From NCBI RefSeq assembly GCF_030651835.1, contig NZ_JAUSBX010000094.1, positions 20,109 to 84,108 on the forward strand: 64,000 nt of DNA. Direction: 5' to 3'. The notes under the pieces are model-generated. The model saw nothing but the letters and a program-made list of their open reading frames with translations, was not told the DNA's origin and searched no databases. Positions 17,085 to 27,358 of this stretch are shown here, piece by piece. A program made the position numbers and the translations under genes. Source of the stretch: Methylicorpusculum sp. (lineage in GTDB: Bacteria; Pseudomonadota; Gammaproteobacteria; Methylococcales; Methylomonadaceae). The stretch's first letter is position 1. Each line of letters starts with the position of its first letter.

Positions 17085-19424
17085 TTAAAACTCTTCCCAT
17101 TCATCCTTATCGGCAGTTGCCGAAAATCCGGAAGCGGGTCCCGCTTTTACCGGAGCAGGATTCACTCTGGCCTTAACCGGTGCAGACGAAACCGGAGCAC
17201 GACTTACTTTTTCGGGGCGTTTTTCGGAGACTTGATCCAGTTTGAAAAAATTCAGCAAATCAGCCATTGTTGTGGCCTGATCGCTCATTGAAACACTTGC
17301 AGCTGAAGCTTCTTCAGCCAACGCGGCATTTTGTTGCGTGATTTCGTCCATTTGAGAAACCGCCTGATTGACCTGCTGTATGCCTTGGGCTTGTTCGGTG
17401 CTGGCCGAAGCTATTTCAGAAATAATGTCGCCGACTTTCTTAACGCTAATGACAATTTCTTGCAGCGCTGCGCCTGTCTCATTGACAAACTCAGTACCGG
17501 AGCGCACTTTCTGAACGCTGTTTTGAATCAATTCCTTACTTTCTTTGGCCGCAACTGCACTTCGCTGCGCCAAATTACGCACTTCTGTCGCAACCACTGA
17601 AAACCCTCGGCCATGCTCACCTGCTCTCGCCGCTTCAACCGAAGCATTCAGTGCCAATAAATTGGTTTGGAAAGCGATCTCATCGATAACGCCGATAATT
17701 TCGGCAATTTTGTTACTACTTTCATTGATCTCAGCCATCGCAGTGACTGCCGAGTTAACCACGGTGCCGCCTTTTTCAGCCAACTGCCTTGCCATATTAG
17801 CCACTTGATTAGCTTGTTGTGCATTGTCGGCATTGTTTTTCACAGTACCCGTCAGCTGCTCCATACTGGATGCCGTTTCTTCCAGACTTGACGCTTGAGT
17901 TTCAACCCGTTGTGACAGGTTGTTATTACCGCTGGCAATTTCATGCGAGGTATTGCTGATAAAATCAGCTGAGCTTCTGATATGGCTGACAATTTCGCTT
18001 AATTTATCAACAGTTTCATTGATATCATTTTTACATTGAGCATAAACACCTTGGTAATCCGTCGTTATGCTTTGGGTCAAATCTCCTGCCGACATGGCTT
18101 TCATCACGCGAGCGACATCACCGAACGCGGTCTCGATCACATCGGTCAGTTCATTGATACCTAAACTTAACGTCGCAAAAAATCCCTCCTTTTGGTCCAT
18201 TGCTATTCGGCCGTTCAACACACCCGACTTGACCTGATCAACAATATCAGCGATTTCCCTCTGAATGCTGACTTCTTCACTCCGGTCTATCCATTCCACG
18301 ACAGTACCCAGACGCGTCTCGTTGGCGTAGACCGGGGTCGCAATGACGACCATGGTTCTGCCGCCAATACTCAATTCAGCTCTGAAGGTTTGCGTCAATT
18401 TCGCCAGCATTCCTCTTTGATGTGCCGGGTTTTTGTGGAAAACATCGATGTTCGCGCCGATCAAAGCATCCGCATTGTAATCCGGCAAATCGCGTCTAAA
18501 GGCCGTTTCATTTTGCTTAAACATGCGTTTTGCGGCATTGTTCATGTAGATAATGTTCAATTCCGCGTCGGCCATCATCACGTTGCCGGTAACCTGATCC
18601 AGCGCTTGCTTAATTCTTTCTGTTGATGCGCCGGCCTCCAAACTTGCAGAGAAATCGGAATTCAACTTAACCTGCATCGATTGCAGCGCGCGATTGAGAT
18701 TACCGATTTGATCCAGACGGTTGATATCGACCTGATTGCGAAAAAATCCGGCCGCCGCTTTATCGCAGAAGCCAATGGTCTGCTCGATTGAACGGCTCAT
18801 TATCCGGTAAGTATGAACAGCCAAAAAAAGGCCTACTAATGCGCTGGTAGACACTGAAGCGAGCAAAATGTAATTGCCGGCAACAACCGCTTGATAAGCG
18901 CCATAAAACACGGGTAATAACAGCATTAACAAGGACAAACCGGCTTTTTTCCAAAGCGCCATTTGTTTGATTGCATTAATTTTTGCACTTAAACCGGCAG
19001 GCCTCAGTGCCGCCTGATTGGCGCTCACTTTTTGATAAAGCGCTTCAGCCTGATTGATCTGATCTCTCGTCGGCGGCTGGCGAACGGACAGATAGCCCGC
19101 TACCTGTTTATTCTCGTAATAAGGCGTGACATTGGCCTCAACCCAGTAATAATCGCCTGATTTGGTCCGGTTTTTAACTAACGCTATCCAAGGATTTCCC
19201 GCTTTTACGGTATCCCATAAATCTTTAAATGCGGCGGGTGGCATATCAGGATGGCGAACCATATTATGATTCGAACCAATCAGCTCATTTCTGGTGAAAC
19301 CACTGATTTCAACGAACGCATCGTTAGCGTAGGTGATACTGCCTTTTAAATCAGTTTTGGTAACCAGTATCGTGCCTTTTTTCATCACGATTTCGCGATC
19401 GGTTACAGGCATATTTATTTTCAT
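17085..19424 (-). CDS. PAS-containing methyl-accepting chemotaxis protein (Aer-like)
   Basis: In 779 residues the order is: an N-terminal cytoplasmic PAS domain (about 15-125; ANDAFVEISGFTRNELIG, SGDYYWVEANVTPY) as in Aer, two adjacent membrane helices (about 158-205), a HAMP-like segment, a second PAS (about 270-385), another HAMP-like segment, and the signalling domain (TNLLALNASVEAARAGE, GRGFSVVATEVRNLA). The N-terminal PAS lacks a visible flavin-specific signature but suggests redox or oxygen sensing. The protein ends in EWEEF, a C-terminal pentapeptide of the xWxxF type that tethers CheR/CheB. Confidence 0.93.
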   Translation of the reverse strand: MKINMPVTDREIVMKKGTILVTKTDLKGSITYANDAFVEISGFTRNELIGSNHNMVRHPDMPPAAFKDLWDTVKAGNPWIALVKNRTKSGDYYWVEANVTPYYENKQVAGYLSVRQPPTRDQINQAEALYQKVSANQAALRPAGLSAKINAIKQMALWKKAGLSLLMLLLPVFYGAYQAVVAGNYILLASVSTSALVGLFLAVHTYRIMSRSIEQTIGFCDKAAAGFFRNQVDINRLDQIGNLNRALQSMQVKLNSDFSASLEAGASTERIKQALDQVTGNVMMADAELNIIYMNNAAKRMFKQNETAFRRDLPDYNADALIGANIDVFHKNPAHQRGMLAKLTQTFRAELSIGGRTMVVIATPVYANETRLGTVVEWIDRSEEVSIQREIADIVDQVKSGVLNGRIAMDQKEGFFATLSLGINELTDVIETAFGDVARVMKAMSAGDLTQSITTDYQGVYAQCKNDINETVDKLSEIVSHIRSSADFISNTSHEIASGNNNLSQRVETQASSLEETASSMEQLTGTVKNNADNAQQANQVANMARQLAEKGGTVVNSAVTAMAEINESSNKIAEIIGVIDEIAFQTNLLALNASVEAARAGEHGRGFSVVATEVRNLAQRSAVAAKESKELIQNSVQKVRSGTEFVNETGAALQEIVISVKKVGDIISEIASASTEQAQGIQQVNQAVSQMDEITQQNAALAEEASAASVSMSDQATTMADLLNFFKLDQVSEKRPEKVSRAPVSSAPVKARVNPAPVKAGPASGFSATADKDEWEEF

Positions 19425-19466
19425 TGTAAAGGCTCCCCGCTAACTTCAATATTCAATAGTTCACTG

Positions 19467-19979
19467 TTAATTTTCATCATCATCCACGCCATCTAATTTA
19501 AGCAATTTGTTAACATCCAACAGCATCACCATGCGCCCATTCACCGTTATCAGGCCGTTGATATACTCGGTGCTGACTTTGCTGCCAAAATTAGGCGCGC
19601 TCTGTACCGATTTTTTATCGACATCAATGACGTTCGACACGGCATCGACCACCACTCCCATCACCCGCGTTTTATTTCCGATCATGGCCTGCAATACCAT
19701 GACCACAGTCAAAGCACTGTAATGGCCATGCCCCAAATGGAAGCGCTCGCGTAAATCAATAATGGGAACGATAGCCCCACGCAAGTTCACTACACCTTTT
19801 TCGTAAGAAGGCACATTAGGAATGCGAGATACCGGTTCCCAGCTTCTGATTTCCTGAACACTGAGGATATCGACGCCATACTCTTCATTACCCAACGTAA
19901 AGCTGAGAAATTGGGAGCTGGAAGCCAAGCGCTTCTTTTCAGCCCGTTCTATTTCATTATTTTCGGCTACTTGTGACAT
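19467..19979 (-). CDS. cheW: Chemotaxis adaptor CheW (copy 2)
   Basis: A single CheW domain of 170 residues: FTLGNEEYGVDILSVQEI, SRIPNVPSYEKGVVNLRG, IVPIIDLRERFHLG. It carries a charged N-terminal extension (about 20 residues). Located 10 nt downstream of cheA, it is the canonical partner of that kinase and bridges it to the PAS-MCP. Confidence 0.95.
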   Translation of the reverse strand: MSQVAENNEIERAEKKRLASSSQFLSFTLGNEEYGVDILSVQEIRSWEPVSRIPNVPSYEKGVVNLRGAIVPIIDLRERFHLGHGHYSALTVVMVLQAMIGNKTRVMGVVVDAVSNVIDVDKKSVQSAPNFGSKVSTEYINGLITVNGRMVMLLDVNKLLKLDGVDDDEN

Positions 19980-19989
19980 AACGTGATTT

Positions 19990-22068
19990 TTACTGATTTG
20001 CCAGGCGGACGAGCCCTGGAATGTCGAGAATTAATGCAACGGAGCCATCGCCCAGTATGGTTGCACCGGAGACACCTTCGATACGCCGATAGTTGGCTTC
20101 CAACGATTTGATAACGACCTGTTGCTGCCCCAGAAGATCGTCAACAAACAATCCGCAGCGAACACCCTGGCCTTCGACAACCACCAATAATCCTTCACTA
20201 AGCTTTGTGGTTTTAACATTCGGCACTTTAAAAATTTCATGCATTCGAATGATGGGCAAATATTCGCTGCGCAGCAGAAACGTTTCACCTTTGTCAGCCA
20301 CACGGTTAATGCGTTCTTCTTTGATATGAAGGGATTCGATGATTGAACCTAGCGGCACAATGTAAGTTTCATCGCCCACCGCAATAGATTGACCGTCAAG
20401 AATAGCCAATGTCAGCGGTAAATGAATGGAGATGGTGGAACCTTTCCCCAATTCAGAAATGATTTCTATATTACCGCCCAAGGCCTGAATATTACGTCGC
20501 ACCACATCCATTCCGACGCCGCGCCCGGAAATATCCGTCAGTTGTTCTGCCGTAGAAAACCCCGGCATGAAAATCAGTTCAAAAGTCTGCTTGTCAGTCA
20601 GAATGGCATCTTCATCCAGCAAGCCTTTTTCAATGGCTTTAGCCCTAAGCCTGTCTTTATCCAGTCCCTTACCGTCGTCACTGACTTCAATAACGATGTT
20701 ACCGCCTCGGTGGTAAGCTTCGAGTGTCACGGTACCCGTCTCAGGCTTACCGACCGCGACACGCTCATCAGGCATTTCTATGCCGTGATCAAGACTGTTT
20801 CTGACCAAGTGAACCAGAGGATCGCTGATTAGCTCTACGACGGTCTTATCAACTTCGGTATGCTCGCCAATAAGCTTTAGATCAATTTTTTTACCCAATT
20901 TATTGGACAGGTCATGCACAAGACGGGAAAAACGGCTAAAAACCGAATTGATAGGCATCATGCGAATATTCATGACACTTTCTTGCAATTCGCGGGTGTG
21001 TCTTTCCAGCTGAGCCAAACCATTTTTCAGCTGATCCTGCTTGCTCATATCAAAGTGCTCACCGATCAAACTCAACATTGATTGAGTAATGACCAGTTCA
21101 CCTACCATATTAATCAGCGTATCAATCTTGCTGGTATCCACCCGAATGGATGTAGAACCCTTGTTCTTGGCTTCATCACCCGGCGCTTTTTCTTTGATGA
21201 CCACCGGCGTGCTGATTTCTGCTGGTTTACTAACACCGGCCTGAACAACGTGCTCCGCCGCAGGATGCTGCGCCCGGTTAGCGGAAACCTGGTTTTCAGC
21301 GCCAGGTACTAAAAGGGATAAATCATCGGCTTGATAAAGCGGTTGAATAGCCAGATCGCAATCATCTTCAACCCAAGCGAAAGCCTCATCGATTGGAGCA
21401 CGGTCAATATCGCCTTTAAGCACCAAATTCCATGACAAGTGGCATTCTTCCGGGTCAAGCTGATAAAAATCAGGCACACCCCTGAAATCTGCGGTGACTT
21501 CCAATTCACCCAGCACACTTAACTCCCTGAACATCCTGACGGGATCATTGCCGGTTTTTAACAAATCGGTATGCGGACTAAAAGCAATATGCCAGCCTAT
21601 TACTTTAGAGTCCGATTGATGGGCCTGATTGGAAAGCGGTTCGTGTGCAGATAAAGACTTATCCTGTTGGCTTGAACCCGACTTCTGCTGCTCCAGGTCT
21701 AAGGCATGCTTATGCTCTGCAACCCGTTCAGCATCGATGGCTTGTCCTTCTTTGACCGCAAAAAGCATTTCTCTTAAACAATCGACAGACCCCAGCAACA
21801 GGTTTACCGCAGCCTGAGTAATCTGTCTTCGGCCATCACGCATTTCATCCATGAGTGTTTCCATGACATGGGTGAAATCTGAAATTTCGGTAAAACCGAA
21901 GGTTCCACTTCCGCCCTTGATGGAATGTGCTGCCCTGAAGATACTGTTAATTGCTTCACTGTCAGGTTCACCCGGACTAAGGTTCAAAAGGCCGGACTCC
22001 ATGATATCCAGCCCTTCAAAGCTTTCTTCAAAAAACACTTGATGAAACTGCGCCATATCGATGGACAT
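19990..22068 (-). CDS. cheA: Chemotaxis histidine kinase CheA
   Basis: The 692-residue kinase has all CheA parts: P1 Hpt with phosphoacceptor His48 in FRAAHSIKGGSGTFGF, a P2-like region (about 165-250), P3 dimerisation, P4 ATPase (HLVRNSLDHGIEMP, VSDDGKGLD, GRGVGMDVVRRN) and a C-terminal CheW-like P5 domain (EYLPIIRMHEIF). It phosphorylates CheY, CheB and possibly the receiver of the HsbR-like protein. It lies 15 nt after cheY. Confidence 0.97.
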   Translation of the reverse strand: MSIDMAQFHQVFFEESFEGLDIMESGLLNLSPGEPDSEAINSIFRAAHSIKGGSGTFGFTEISDFTHVMETLMDEMRDGRRQITQAAVNLLLGSVDCLREMLFAVKEGQAIDAERVAEHKHALDLEQQKSGSSQQDKSLSAHEPLSNQAHQSDSKVIGWHIAFSPHTDLLKTGNDPVRMFRELSVLGELEVTADFRGVPDFYQLDPEECHLSWNLVLKGDIDRAPIDEAFAWVEDDCDLAIQPLYQADDLSLLVPGAENQVSANRAQHPAAEHVVQAGVSKPAEISTPVVIKEKAPGDEAKNKGSTSIRVDTSKIDTLINMVGELVITQSMLSLIGEHFDMSKQDQLKNGLAQLERHTRELQESVMNIRMMPINSVFSRFSRLVHDLSNKLGKKIDLKLIGEHTEVDKTVVELISDPLVHLVRNSLDHGIEMPDERVAVGKPETGTVTLEAYHRGGNIVIEVSDDGKGLDKDRLRAKAIEKGLLDEDAILTDKQTFELIFMPGFSTAEQLTDISGRGVGMDVVRRNIQALGGNIEIISELGKGSTISIHLPLTLAILDGQSIAVGDETYIVPLGSIIESLHIKEERINRVADKGETFLLRSEYLPIIRMHEIFKVPNVKTTKLSEGLLVVVEGQGVRCGLFVDDLLGQQQVVIKSLEANYRRIEGVSGATILGDGSVALILDIPGLVRLANQ

Positions 22069-22083
22069 TGATAGATCCTTTTT

Positions 22084-22458
22084 TTACCCAAGAACCTTAC
22101 TAATGGTCTTTAACAACTGATCAGGATTGAAAGGCTTAACAATCCAACCCGTTGCACCGGCCTCTTTACCTTGTTGTTTTTTGTCCATTCCAGACTCTGT
22201 AGTCAGTAATAACAAAGGCACAAACTTGTAATTAGGCAATGCTCGCAAATCCCTGATCAGCGTTATTCCATCCTTATTCGGCATATTGACATCGGTCACC
22301 ACGCAATCGAATTTTCTGGCTTTTGCCTTGTTTAAAGCATCACTTCCATCTACCGCTTCAACAACATCATAACCGGCGCCCTTCAATGTGAAAGAAACCA
22401 TTTGCCTCATAGAGGCGGAATCATCCACTGCTAAAATACTTGCCATCATTTGCTCCAA
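22084..22458 (-). CDS. cheY: Chemotaxis response regulator CheY
   Basis: A stand-alone 124-residue receiver: acidic pair AVDDSASMRQM, phosphoacceptor in CVVTDVNMPNKDG, conserved Thr in LLLTTES, Lys in IVKPFNPDQL. It is the first gene of the long chemotaxis operon, preceded by TTTGGAGCA (ribosome-binding site). It would act on the flagellar switch or on another target; no flagellar genes are present to decide. Confidence 0.95.
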   Translation of the reverse strand: MEQMMASILAVDDSASMRQMVSFTLKGAGYDVVEAVDGSDALNKAKARKFDCVVTDVNMPNKDGITLIRDLRALPNYKFVPLLLLTTESGMDKKQQGKEAGATGWIVKPFNPDQLLKTISKVLG

Positions 22459-22926
22459 AAAAGTAAAAAATTAAAGTTAGAAAATAGAAACCGCGGTTCA
22501 ACCAAGTAAACGAGAGTCCTGATTAATTTTTCCCATCACACCCGTTTTTTGGGTTTTTCTAACTCATTAAAACTTGAATTTTAGATCAGACTTCATGTGC
22601 GACTGAACTGCAGACGCTCTAACAATTTGTAATAGTCAGAATTTAAATTGATGTGACGAGTATAGTTAGTATCCTTACAAAAACCAGGAAACACAGACCT
22701 AATTTAAACAGGTCTAAAATTACGCATTACAAGTCTTGACTCTTTAAGTTTTCATGGCATGCATGTTAAAGAAAGAGCGCTCAGATCTAAAACCAGATAA
22801 CCATTAACACACAAACGGCTGCTTGCAGCCGTAAGTCCACGCCCCGAAGCGCAGGCCTAGGCTGTAGTGGTTGAAAAATAAGACCCGGTAACTGATTGAA
22901 CGGGTCGCCATAAACAAACTCTGCGT
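22459..22926. other. Promoter region of the chemotaxis operon
   Basis: No gene. AGACCT (22695-22700) and AGGTCT (22710-22715) form a 9-nt-spaced inverted repeat about 240 bp before cheY, a possible operator. A perfect hairpin ACGGCTGC-TT-GCAGCCGT lies at 22815-22832, lacking a T run. No sigma-28 or sigma-54 promoter could be recognised with confidence. Confidence 0.4.
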
Positions 22927-23112
22927 CTAATAGTCCGCGCATAAGTCGCGACCGTCCGTCTTCGGTTGAAGCCCCTTGAGTTTCAGATGTTTGAGATGAG
23001 TTTGATAGTTTTGCTTGAAATCAAATGCGGATAATGCTGTCATTGACTTGTAACCACATGATTCGTGGAGAATGCCGTCTAGAAAGGGTTTGATGTTACA
23101 TTTTAAAGTCAA
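22927..23112 (-). pseudogene. N-terminal fragment of a tyrosine recombinase
   Basis: The 61-residue frame contains FKQNYQTHLKHLKLKGLQPKT, shown here as two parts (FKQNYQTHLKH and LKLKGLQPKT), the start of the SAM-like core-binding domain of integrases (typically ...GLQPKTIDAYxRAIRR). Just after PKT the similarity ends and a stop follows 9 residues later. No catalytic domain is present on either side. It is a remnant of a mobile element between the chemotaxis operon and the two-component cluster. Confidence 0.5.
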
Positions 23113-23187
23113 TCAAATAGAGAGGGCTTTCCCCGCGTTAGCGGCTTCGTCCAGCAATACCTTCATTTATAAACCCATGGACAAACC

Positions 23188-26175
23188 ATGATGTCAACTA
23201 TCAGGCTCGGATTCAAAACTCCTGAAGAAGAAATTAATTTGCTTTATGGGATAATTAATTGCCTTAAGGATGCCGTTGTTGTGCTTGATCCGGAGCTCAA
23301 TGTCAACTTCCTAAATAAGGCGGCTACATTACTTTATGGGCTTGAGCTTAGCCAGAAACCACCAGAGCACAAAGGCCAGCTTAGCGGTATATTTTCAACT
23401 GATCGCATCACACCGTATTCATTAAAAGAGCTGCCGTTCTTATTAGCAGACCAAAGTGATGCAGCTGCTGAACTGGAGCTGTACGTGCAACGCCCCGATG
23501 GCACAGGCACCCCAGTTTGCACTGATTGTCGAACTTTGCTGGATAAAGACGGGGACATGCAAGGTTGGTTGGTAACATTTACCGATATAACCTTGCAAAA
23601 ACAACGAGAACACGAGCTATGCCAACGCACCGAACATCTTGAAGACGCGGCGATGATTGCGAATATTGGCAGTTGGTCGTGGGATGTGCTTAATGACAGG
23701 GTCTACTGGTCGGACGAACTCTACCGAATCTTTGGCCTGGATACACAATCGCCTGCACCTAGTTATTCGAAGCACCCGCATTTATATACGCCTGAAAGTT
23801 TTGCCCGCTTGAACGATGCCGTTCAAACAGCGCTTAACGCCGGATTGCCTTATGAGCTTGACCTGAATGCTCTACATGCAGATGGCACAATTAGAACGTT
23901 GATAGCGCGTGGCCAAGTTAAACGCGATCAAGCCGGACAAATTGTCGTGCTCAACGGCGTAGCCATCGATATTTCTAATCGCAAGCGCGTTGACGAACAA
24001 CTGAAACTGATCATTGACATGATCCCGATGCCGGTTTTTGTGAAAGATGCCGACAGCCGTTTTCTCCTTGCCAACAAAGCAAGCGAAGAGCAATGGGGAT
24101 ATTCAGCTAACGACTTACGAGGAACAGACGGGAGTCAATTCTTTCCGGCTGAGCAAATGCAAGTGTTTTTGGCTAAGGATCGCGAAGTATGGGAAAGCCG
24201 GTCTTTGATAAGCAATGAAGAATTCGTGTGGAGCGATAAATTTAAAGAAAACAGACTTTGCATTACTTTGAAAAAACCGATCTTCGATAGCTTTGGTAAT
24301 CCACTTTATCTGATTGGAACCATAGAGGACATTACCGAACGTCGGCATGCTGAAAATTCTCTTAGGGTAACATTGGCAAGATTAAGGGCTGTGTATGATA
24401 ACTTGCCTTTTTTGGCCTGGATGAAAGATCTGGAAGGCCGGTATCTTTTAGCTAATAAGCATTGGTCCCAAGCTGTCGGGATCGATGACCGGATCAATTT
24501 AAACGGCATTACCGATTACGATATTTGGCCAAAAGAATTAGCCGATCATTACCGGTCGCTCGACCAACAAGTCATAACAAGCCGCCAACAGATAGTATTG
24601 ACTGAGAAAGCTTTGGATGACGACCGGGAAACCTGGATAGAAACCATCAAAGCCCCCATACTTGATGATAATGAACAAGTATTAGGTACTACTAGCCTTG
24701 CCCGCGACGTTACTGAGATCCTAAGCACTGAACAACAACTAAAGAAATACAGTGAACGCTTACGCCTGGCTTCCAAAGCAGCGGCTATTGGCATCTGTGA
24801 GTGGGATATCAGCACGGGGCTGGCAGAATGGGATGAGCGCAACTACGAAATTTTTGGCATCCCCTATGGCACACCGATCGATTATCGGACATGGGCAAAA
24901 TTGGTCCTTCCTGAGGATTTATCCAACACCACCATTAAACTGCGCAAATTACTTAAAATGAAGCAGGAAATATACTGGGAGTTTCGTATCCATCGCCAGA
25001 GCGATGGTGCGTTGCGCTACATTCAGGGATCTGCGATTCCTGCGTGCAAATCAAACGGTGAAGTCCATAAAATTGTTGGCGCTAACCTGGATATCACCGC
25101 TTTCAAACAAGTCGAAGCTGAACTTGAAGAGAAGAGATCTCACCTTTCGGAGGCTCAGGCTTTAGCAAATCTAGGTAGCTGGTCGCTTGATATGGTCAAC
25201 AATGAACTGACATGGTCCGACGAAAATTACCGAATTTTCGAAATTGCCAGGGGAACAACGCTAAGCTATGAGAGCTTTTTAGCCCTAGTGCACCCGGATG
25301 ACCGAGTGTATGTGAATGCCAAATGGGCTGCCGCTTTACAAGGAGAATCCTATGACATCCTTCATCGTATTGTGGTAGATAGTAAGGTTAAATGGATTCG
25401 GGAGCGTGCGGAATTGGAGTTTTCTTCTGATGGTCGTCCTTTACGCGCAGTCGGCACGTCTCAGGACATCACTAAACTCAAGTTAATTGAAAGCGAACTT
25501 GAAGCCTCCCGTTTGCAATTACGACAACTTGCTGCTCGCCGCGAAAGAACCAGGGAAGAAGAGCGCAAGCGCATCGCTCTCGACATTCACGATAATTTGG
25601 GCCAAATGTTGAGCTCGCTACGCATGGAAATTGCTCTATTACGTATCAATTTCGCCGGGGACAATCTACCACTTTTAGAAAGCATCCGAAGCCTTACCCA
25701 GCTGGTGGATAACACTATTGAGATAACACGTGAGGTAGCGACAAAATTAAGGCCCACGGTGCTCGAAATGGGTATTGGGCCAGCGCTGGAATGGCTTGTG
25801 AAAACTACCGCATTGCGATCCGGTATTGAATTCAACATTTCCTATACCGAGAGCGAACTGGATTTGAATGAGGAAAAAGCAGTCGTCTTATTTAGGATCG
25901 TCCAGGAGTCCATCAACAATGTGTTAAAACATGCCCAAGCAAGCAAAGTGAATATTTCCATGAAAATGGAGTCCGACAATTATGTATTAGAAATCGCTGA
26001 TAACGGCAAAGGCTTTGACTACGCAGAATCCAGGGAAGTCAACTCTCTGGGGCTGATTGGCGTAAAGGAACGCGCCATTATGCTAGGAGGAGAAGCTTGC
26101 ATCTCAAGTTCACAGGGCAATGGCACGCTTATCCGGGTGCGGATCCCGGTGAGTAATGCGGAGCATCGGCAATGA
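23188..26175 (+). CDS. Multi-PAS NarX-type sensor histidine kinase
   Basis: The 995-residue kinase has no membrane segment. About six PAS/PAC units occupy residues 15-775, including two of PAS-fold-3 type (around NIGSWSWDVLNDRVYWSDE and NLGSWSLDMVNNELTWSDE). The C-terminus is a HisKA_3 domain with the phosphoacceptor His801 in RIALDIHDNLGQML, then a GHKL ATPase (RIVQESINNVLKHAQ, DNGKGFDY, GLIGVKERAIMLGG). It is a cytoplasmic sensor for soluble or redox cues. Its TGA overlaps the ATG of the NarL-type regulator by 4 nt, which marks them as a cognate pair. Confidence 0.93.
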   Translation: MMSTIRLGFKTPEEEINLLYGIINCLKDAVVVLDPELNVNFLNKAATLLYGLELSQKPPEHKGQLSGIFSTDRITPYSLKELPFLLADQSDAAAELELYVQRPDGTGTPVCTDCRTLLDKDGDMQGWLVTFTDITLQKQREHELCQRTEHLEDAAMIANIGSWSWDVLNDRVYWSDELYRIFGLDTQSPAPSYSKHPHLYTPESFARLNDAVQTALNAGLPYELDLNALHADGTIRTLIARGQVKRDQAGQIVVLNGVAIDISNRKRVDEQLKLIIDMIPMPVFVKDADSRFLLANKASEEQWGYSANDLRGTDGSQFFPAEQMQVFLAKDREVWESRSLISNEEFVWSDKFKENRLCITLKKPIFDSFGNPLYLIGTIEDITERRHAENSLRVTLARLRAVYDNLPFLAWMKDLEGRYLLANKHWSQAVGIDDRINLNGITDYDIWPKELADHYRSLDQQVITSRQQIVLTEKALDDDRETWIETIKAPILDDNEQVLGTTSLARDVTEILSTEQQLKKYSERLRLASKAAAIGICEWDISTGLAEWDERNYEIFGIPYGTPIDYRTWAKLVLPEDLSNTTIKLRKLLKMKQEIYWEFRIHRQSDGALRYIQGSAIPACKSNGEVHKIVGANLDITAFKQVEAELEEKRSHLSEAQALANLGSWSLDMVNNELTWSDENYRIFEIARGTTLSYESFLALVHPDDRVYVNAKWAAALQGESYDILHRIVVDSKVKWIRERAELEFSSDGRPLRAVGTSQDITKLKLIESELEASRLQLRQLAARRERTREEERKRIALDIHDNLGQMLSSLRMEIALLRINFAGDNLPLLESIRSLTQLVDNTIEITREVATKLRPTVLEMGIGPALEWLVKTTALRSGIEFNISYTESELDLNEEKAVVLFRIVQESINNVLKHAQASKVNISMKMESDNYVLEIADNGKGFDYAESREVNSLGLIGVKERAIMLGGEACISSSQGNGTLIRVRIPVSNAEHRQ

Positions 26176-26810
26176 TCCGACTCATTATTGCCGATGATCA
26201 TCCTATTATTCGTACCGGGCTTAAGCATTTATTTCAATTATCAGTGGATATTGATATCGTTGCTGAAACAGACAACAGTCAGCAGCTGTTGGATCTTCTG
26301 AAGGATAAGGTTGATGAAGTCGATCTGCTATTGCTTGATTTGAATATGCCAGGCTTCAGCGGGATAGAATCTATCACCTACGTGCGCAAACACTATCCTG
26401 ATTTACCGATTCTTATTTTGAGCATGCATAATGAGTTACAAATTGTCACACGTGCTTTAAAAGCCGGCGCATCGGGCTATCTTACTAAAGATAGTGAGCC
26501 TGAAATCTTACTAAGTGCTATCCGCAAAGTAGCGGCTGGTGGACGTTTTATCGACCCTAAACTTGCCGAAAAATTGGTCTTCGAATTTGAAGGTTCACAC
26601 GAAAAAAAACCACACGAAAAGCTATCCGAACGAGAGTTTGAAGTCATGCAATTGTTGGCTAACGGCAAGAGTGTCAACGAAATTGCAAACGCGCTTTTTA
26701 TTAGCAACAAAACCGTCAGCACTCACAAAACCCACCTGTTGAAAAAGTTGCATCTCAACAATATCACCGAACTGATCCGCTATTTCGATGCGCAAGACTG
26801 GCATAAATAA
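26172..26810 (+). CDS. NarL/FixJ-family response regulator
   Basis: The 212-residue protein has a receiver (IADDHPIIRTGL, phosphoacceptor in LLLDLNMPGFSG, Lys in YLTKDSEP) and a LuxR-type helix-turn-helix (LSEREFEVMQLLANG, NKTVSTHKTHLLKKL). It starts inside the stop of the multi-PAS kinase and is its likely target. Regulated genes are unknown; the STAS and ethylene-sensor genes downstream are candidates by position. Confidence 0.94.
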   Translation: MIRLIIADDHPIIRTGLKHLFQLSVDIDIVAETDNSQQLLDLLKDKVDEVDLLLLDLNMPGFSGIESITYVRKHYPDLPILILSMHNELQIVTRALKAGASGYLTKDSEPEILLSAIRKVAAGGRFIDPKLAEKLVFEFEGSHEKKPHEKLSEREFEVMQLLANGKSVNEIANALFISNKTVSTHKTHLLKKLHLNNITELIRYFDAQDWHK

Positions 26811-26963
26811 TCGTGATGTAAACATTGGTTGTTCTCAGTCTTAGGGATTTTCCTATATTTTCATCAGGAATTTCTGTTTAAAAATCCGAATCGCACGATG
26901 TTCAATCACGCCCTCTTTGCCTAACATTGAAACGATGGCTTAATCGATTAAGTGGAGGCGAAA

Positions 26964-27356
26964 ATGCGCGTATCAGTGGCAGATACTGAGATTGAAGTCA
27001 CTATTAAAAATTTAGATTTTAGTAGCACACAAAACCTTTTGCTGTGCTGTAAAAGCCATGCAAATTTGCATCCGGCGGCAAGTGCTAAGCTTCGTCTTGA
27101 AAATGTAACCAACATCAATAGTTGCGGTATTGCCGCGATATCACTGATTGCCGATTGGATGCCTGGCGGTTTTGAGATAACTCTCAGTCAATGCAGCCGA
27201 GAAGTTCACCAATGGATTGACTATTGCCAAGGTAAAGACTTTTTAAGTACGCCTCCGAATTTATCCTGTTCTTTAATCTGTACTAGCTGTTTTGACAATA
27301 ACGACTATCTGAGTTTTGGGGATAGCGTTCACTCTTCTGCACAATCGGAGTGCTAA
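26964..27356 (+). CDS. STAS-like domain protein
   Basis: The start is set at ATG 26964 because GGAGG (26954-26958) sits five bases before it. The 130-residue product looks like a STAS fold: LRLENVTNINSCGIAAISLI corresponds to the strand-loop-helix around the phosphorylation site (here Ser-Cys-Gly), preceded by SAKLRLE. A Cys-rich tail follows (SCSLICTSCF). It ends 2 nt before the ethylene-sensor GGDEF-EAL gene, suggesting joint function, perhaps as a switch protein. Similarity is modest. Confidence 0.65.
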   Translation: MRVSVADTEIEVTIKNLDFSSTQNLLLCCKSHANLHPAASAKLRLENVTNINSCGIAAISLIADWMPGGFEITLSQCSREVHQWIDYCQGKDFLSTPPNLSCSLICTSCFDNNDYLSFGDSVHSSAQSEC

Positions 27357-27358
27357 GG

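Noticed and set aside
22815..22832. Perfect hairpin as a terminator
   Set aside because: No T run follows on either strand, so it was only noted within the intergenic region.
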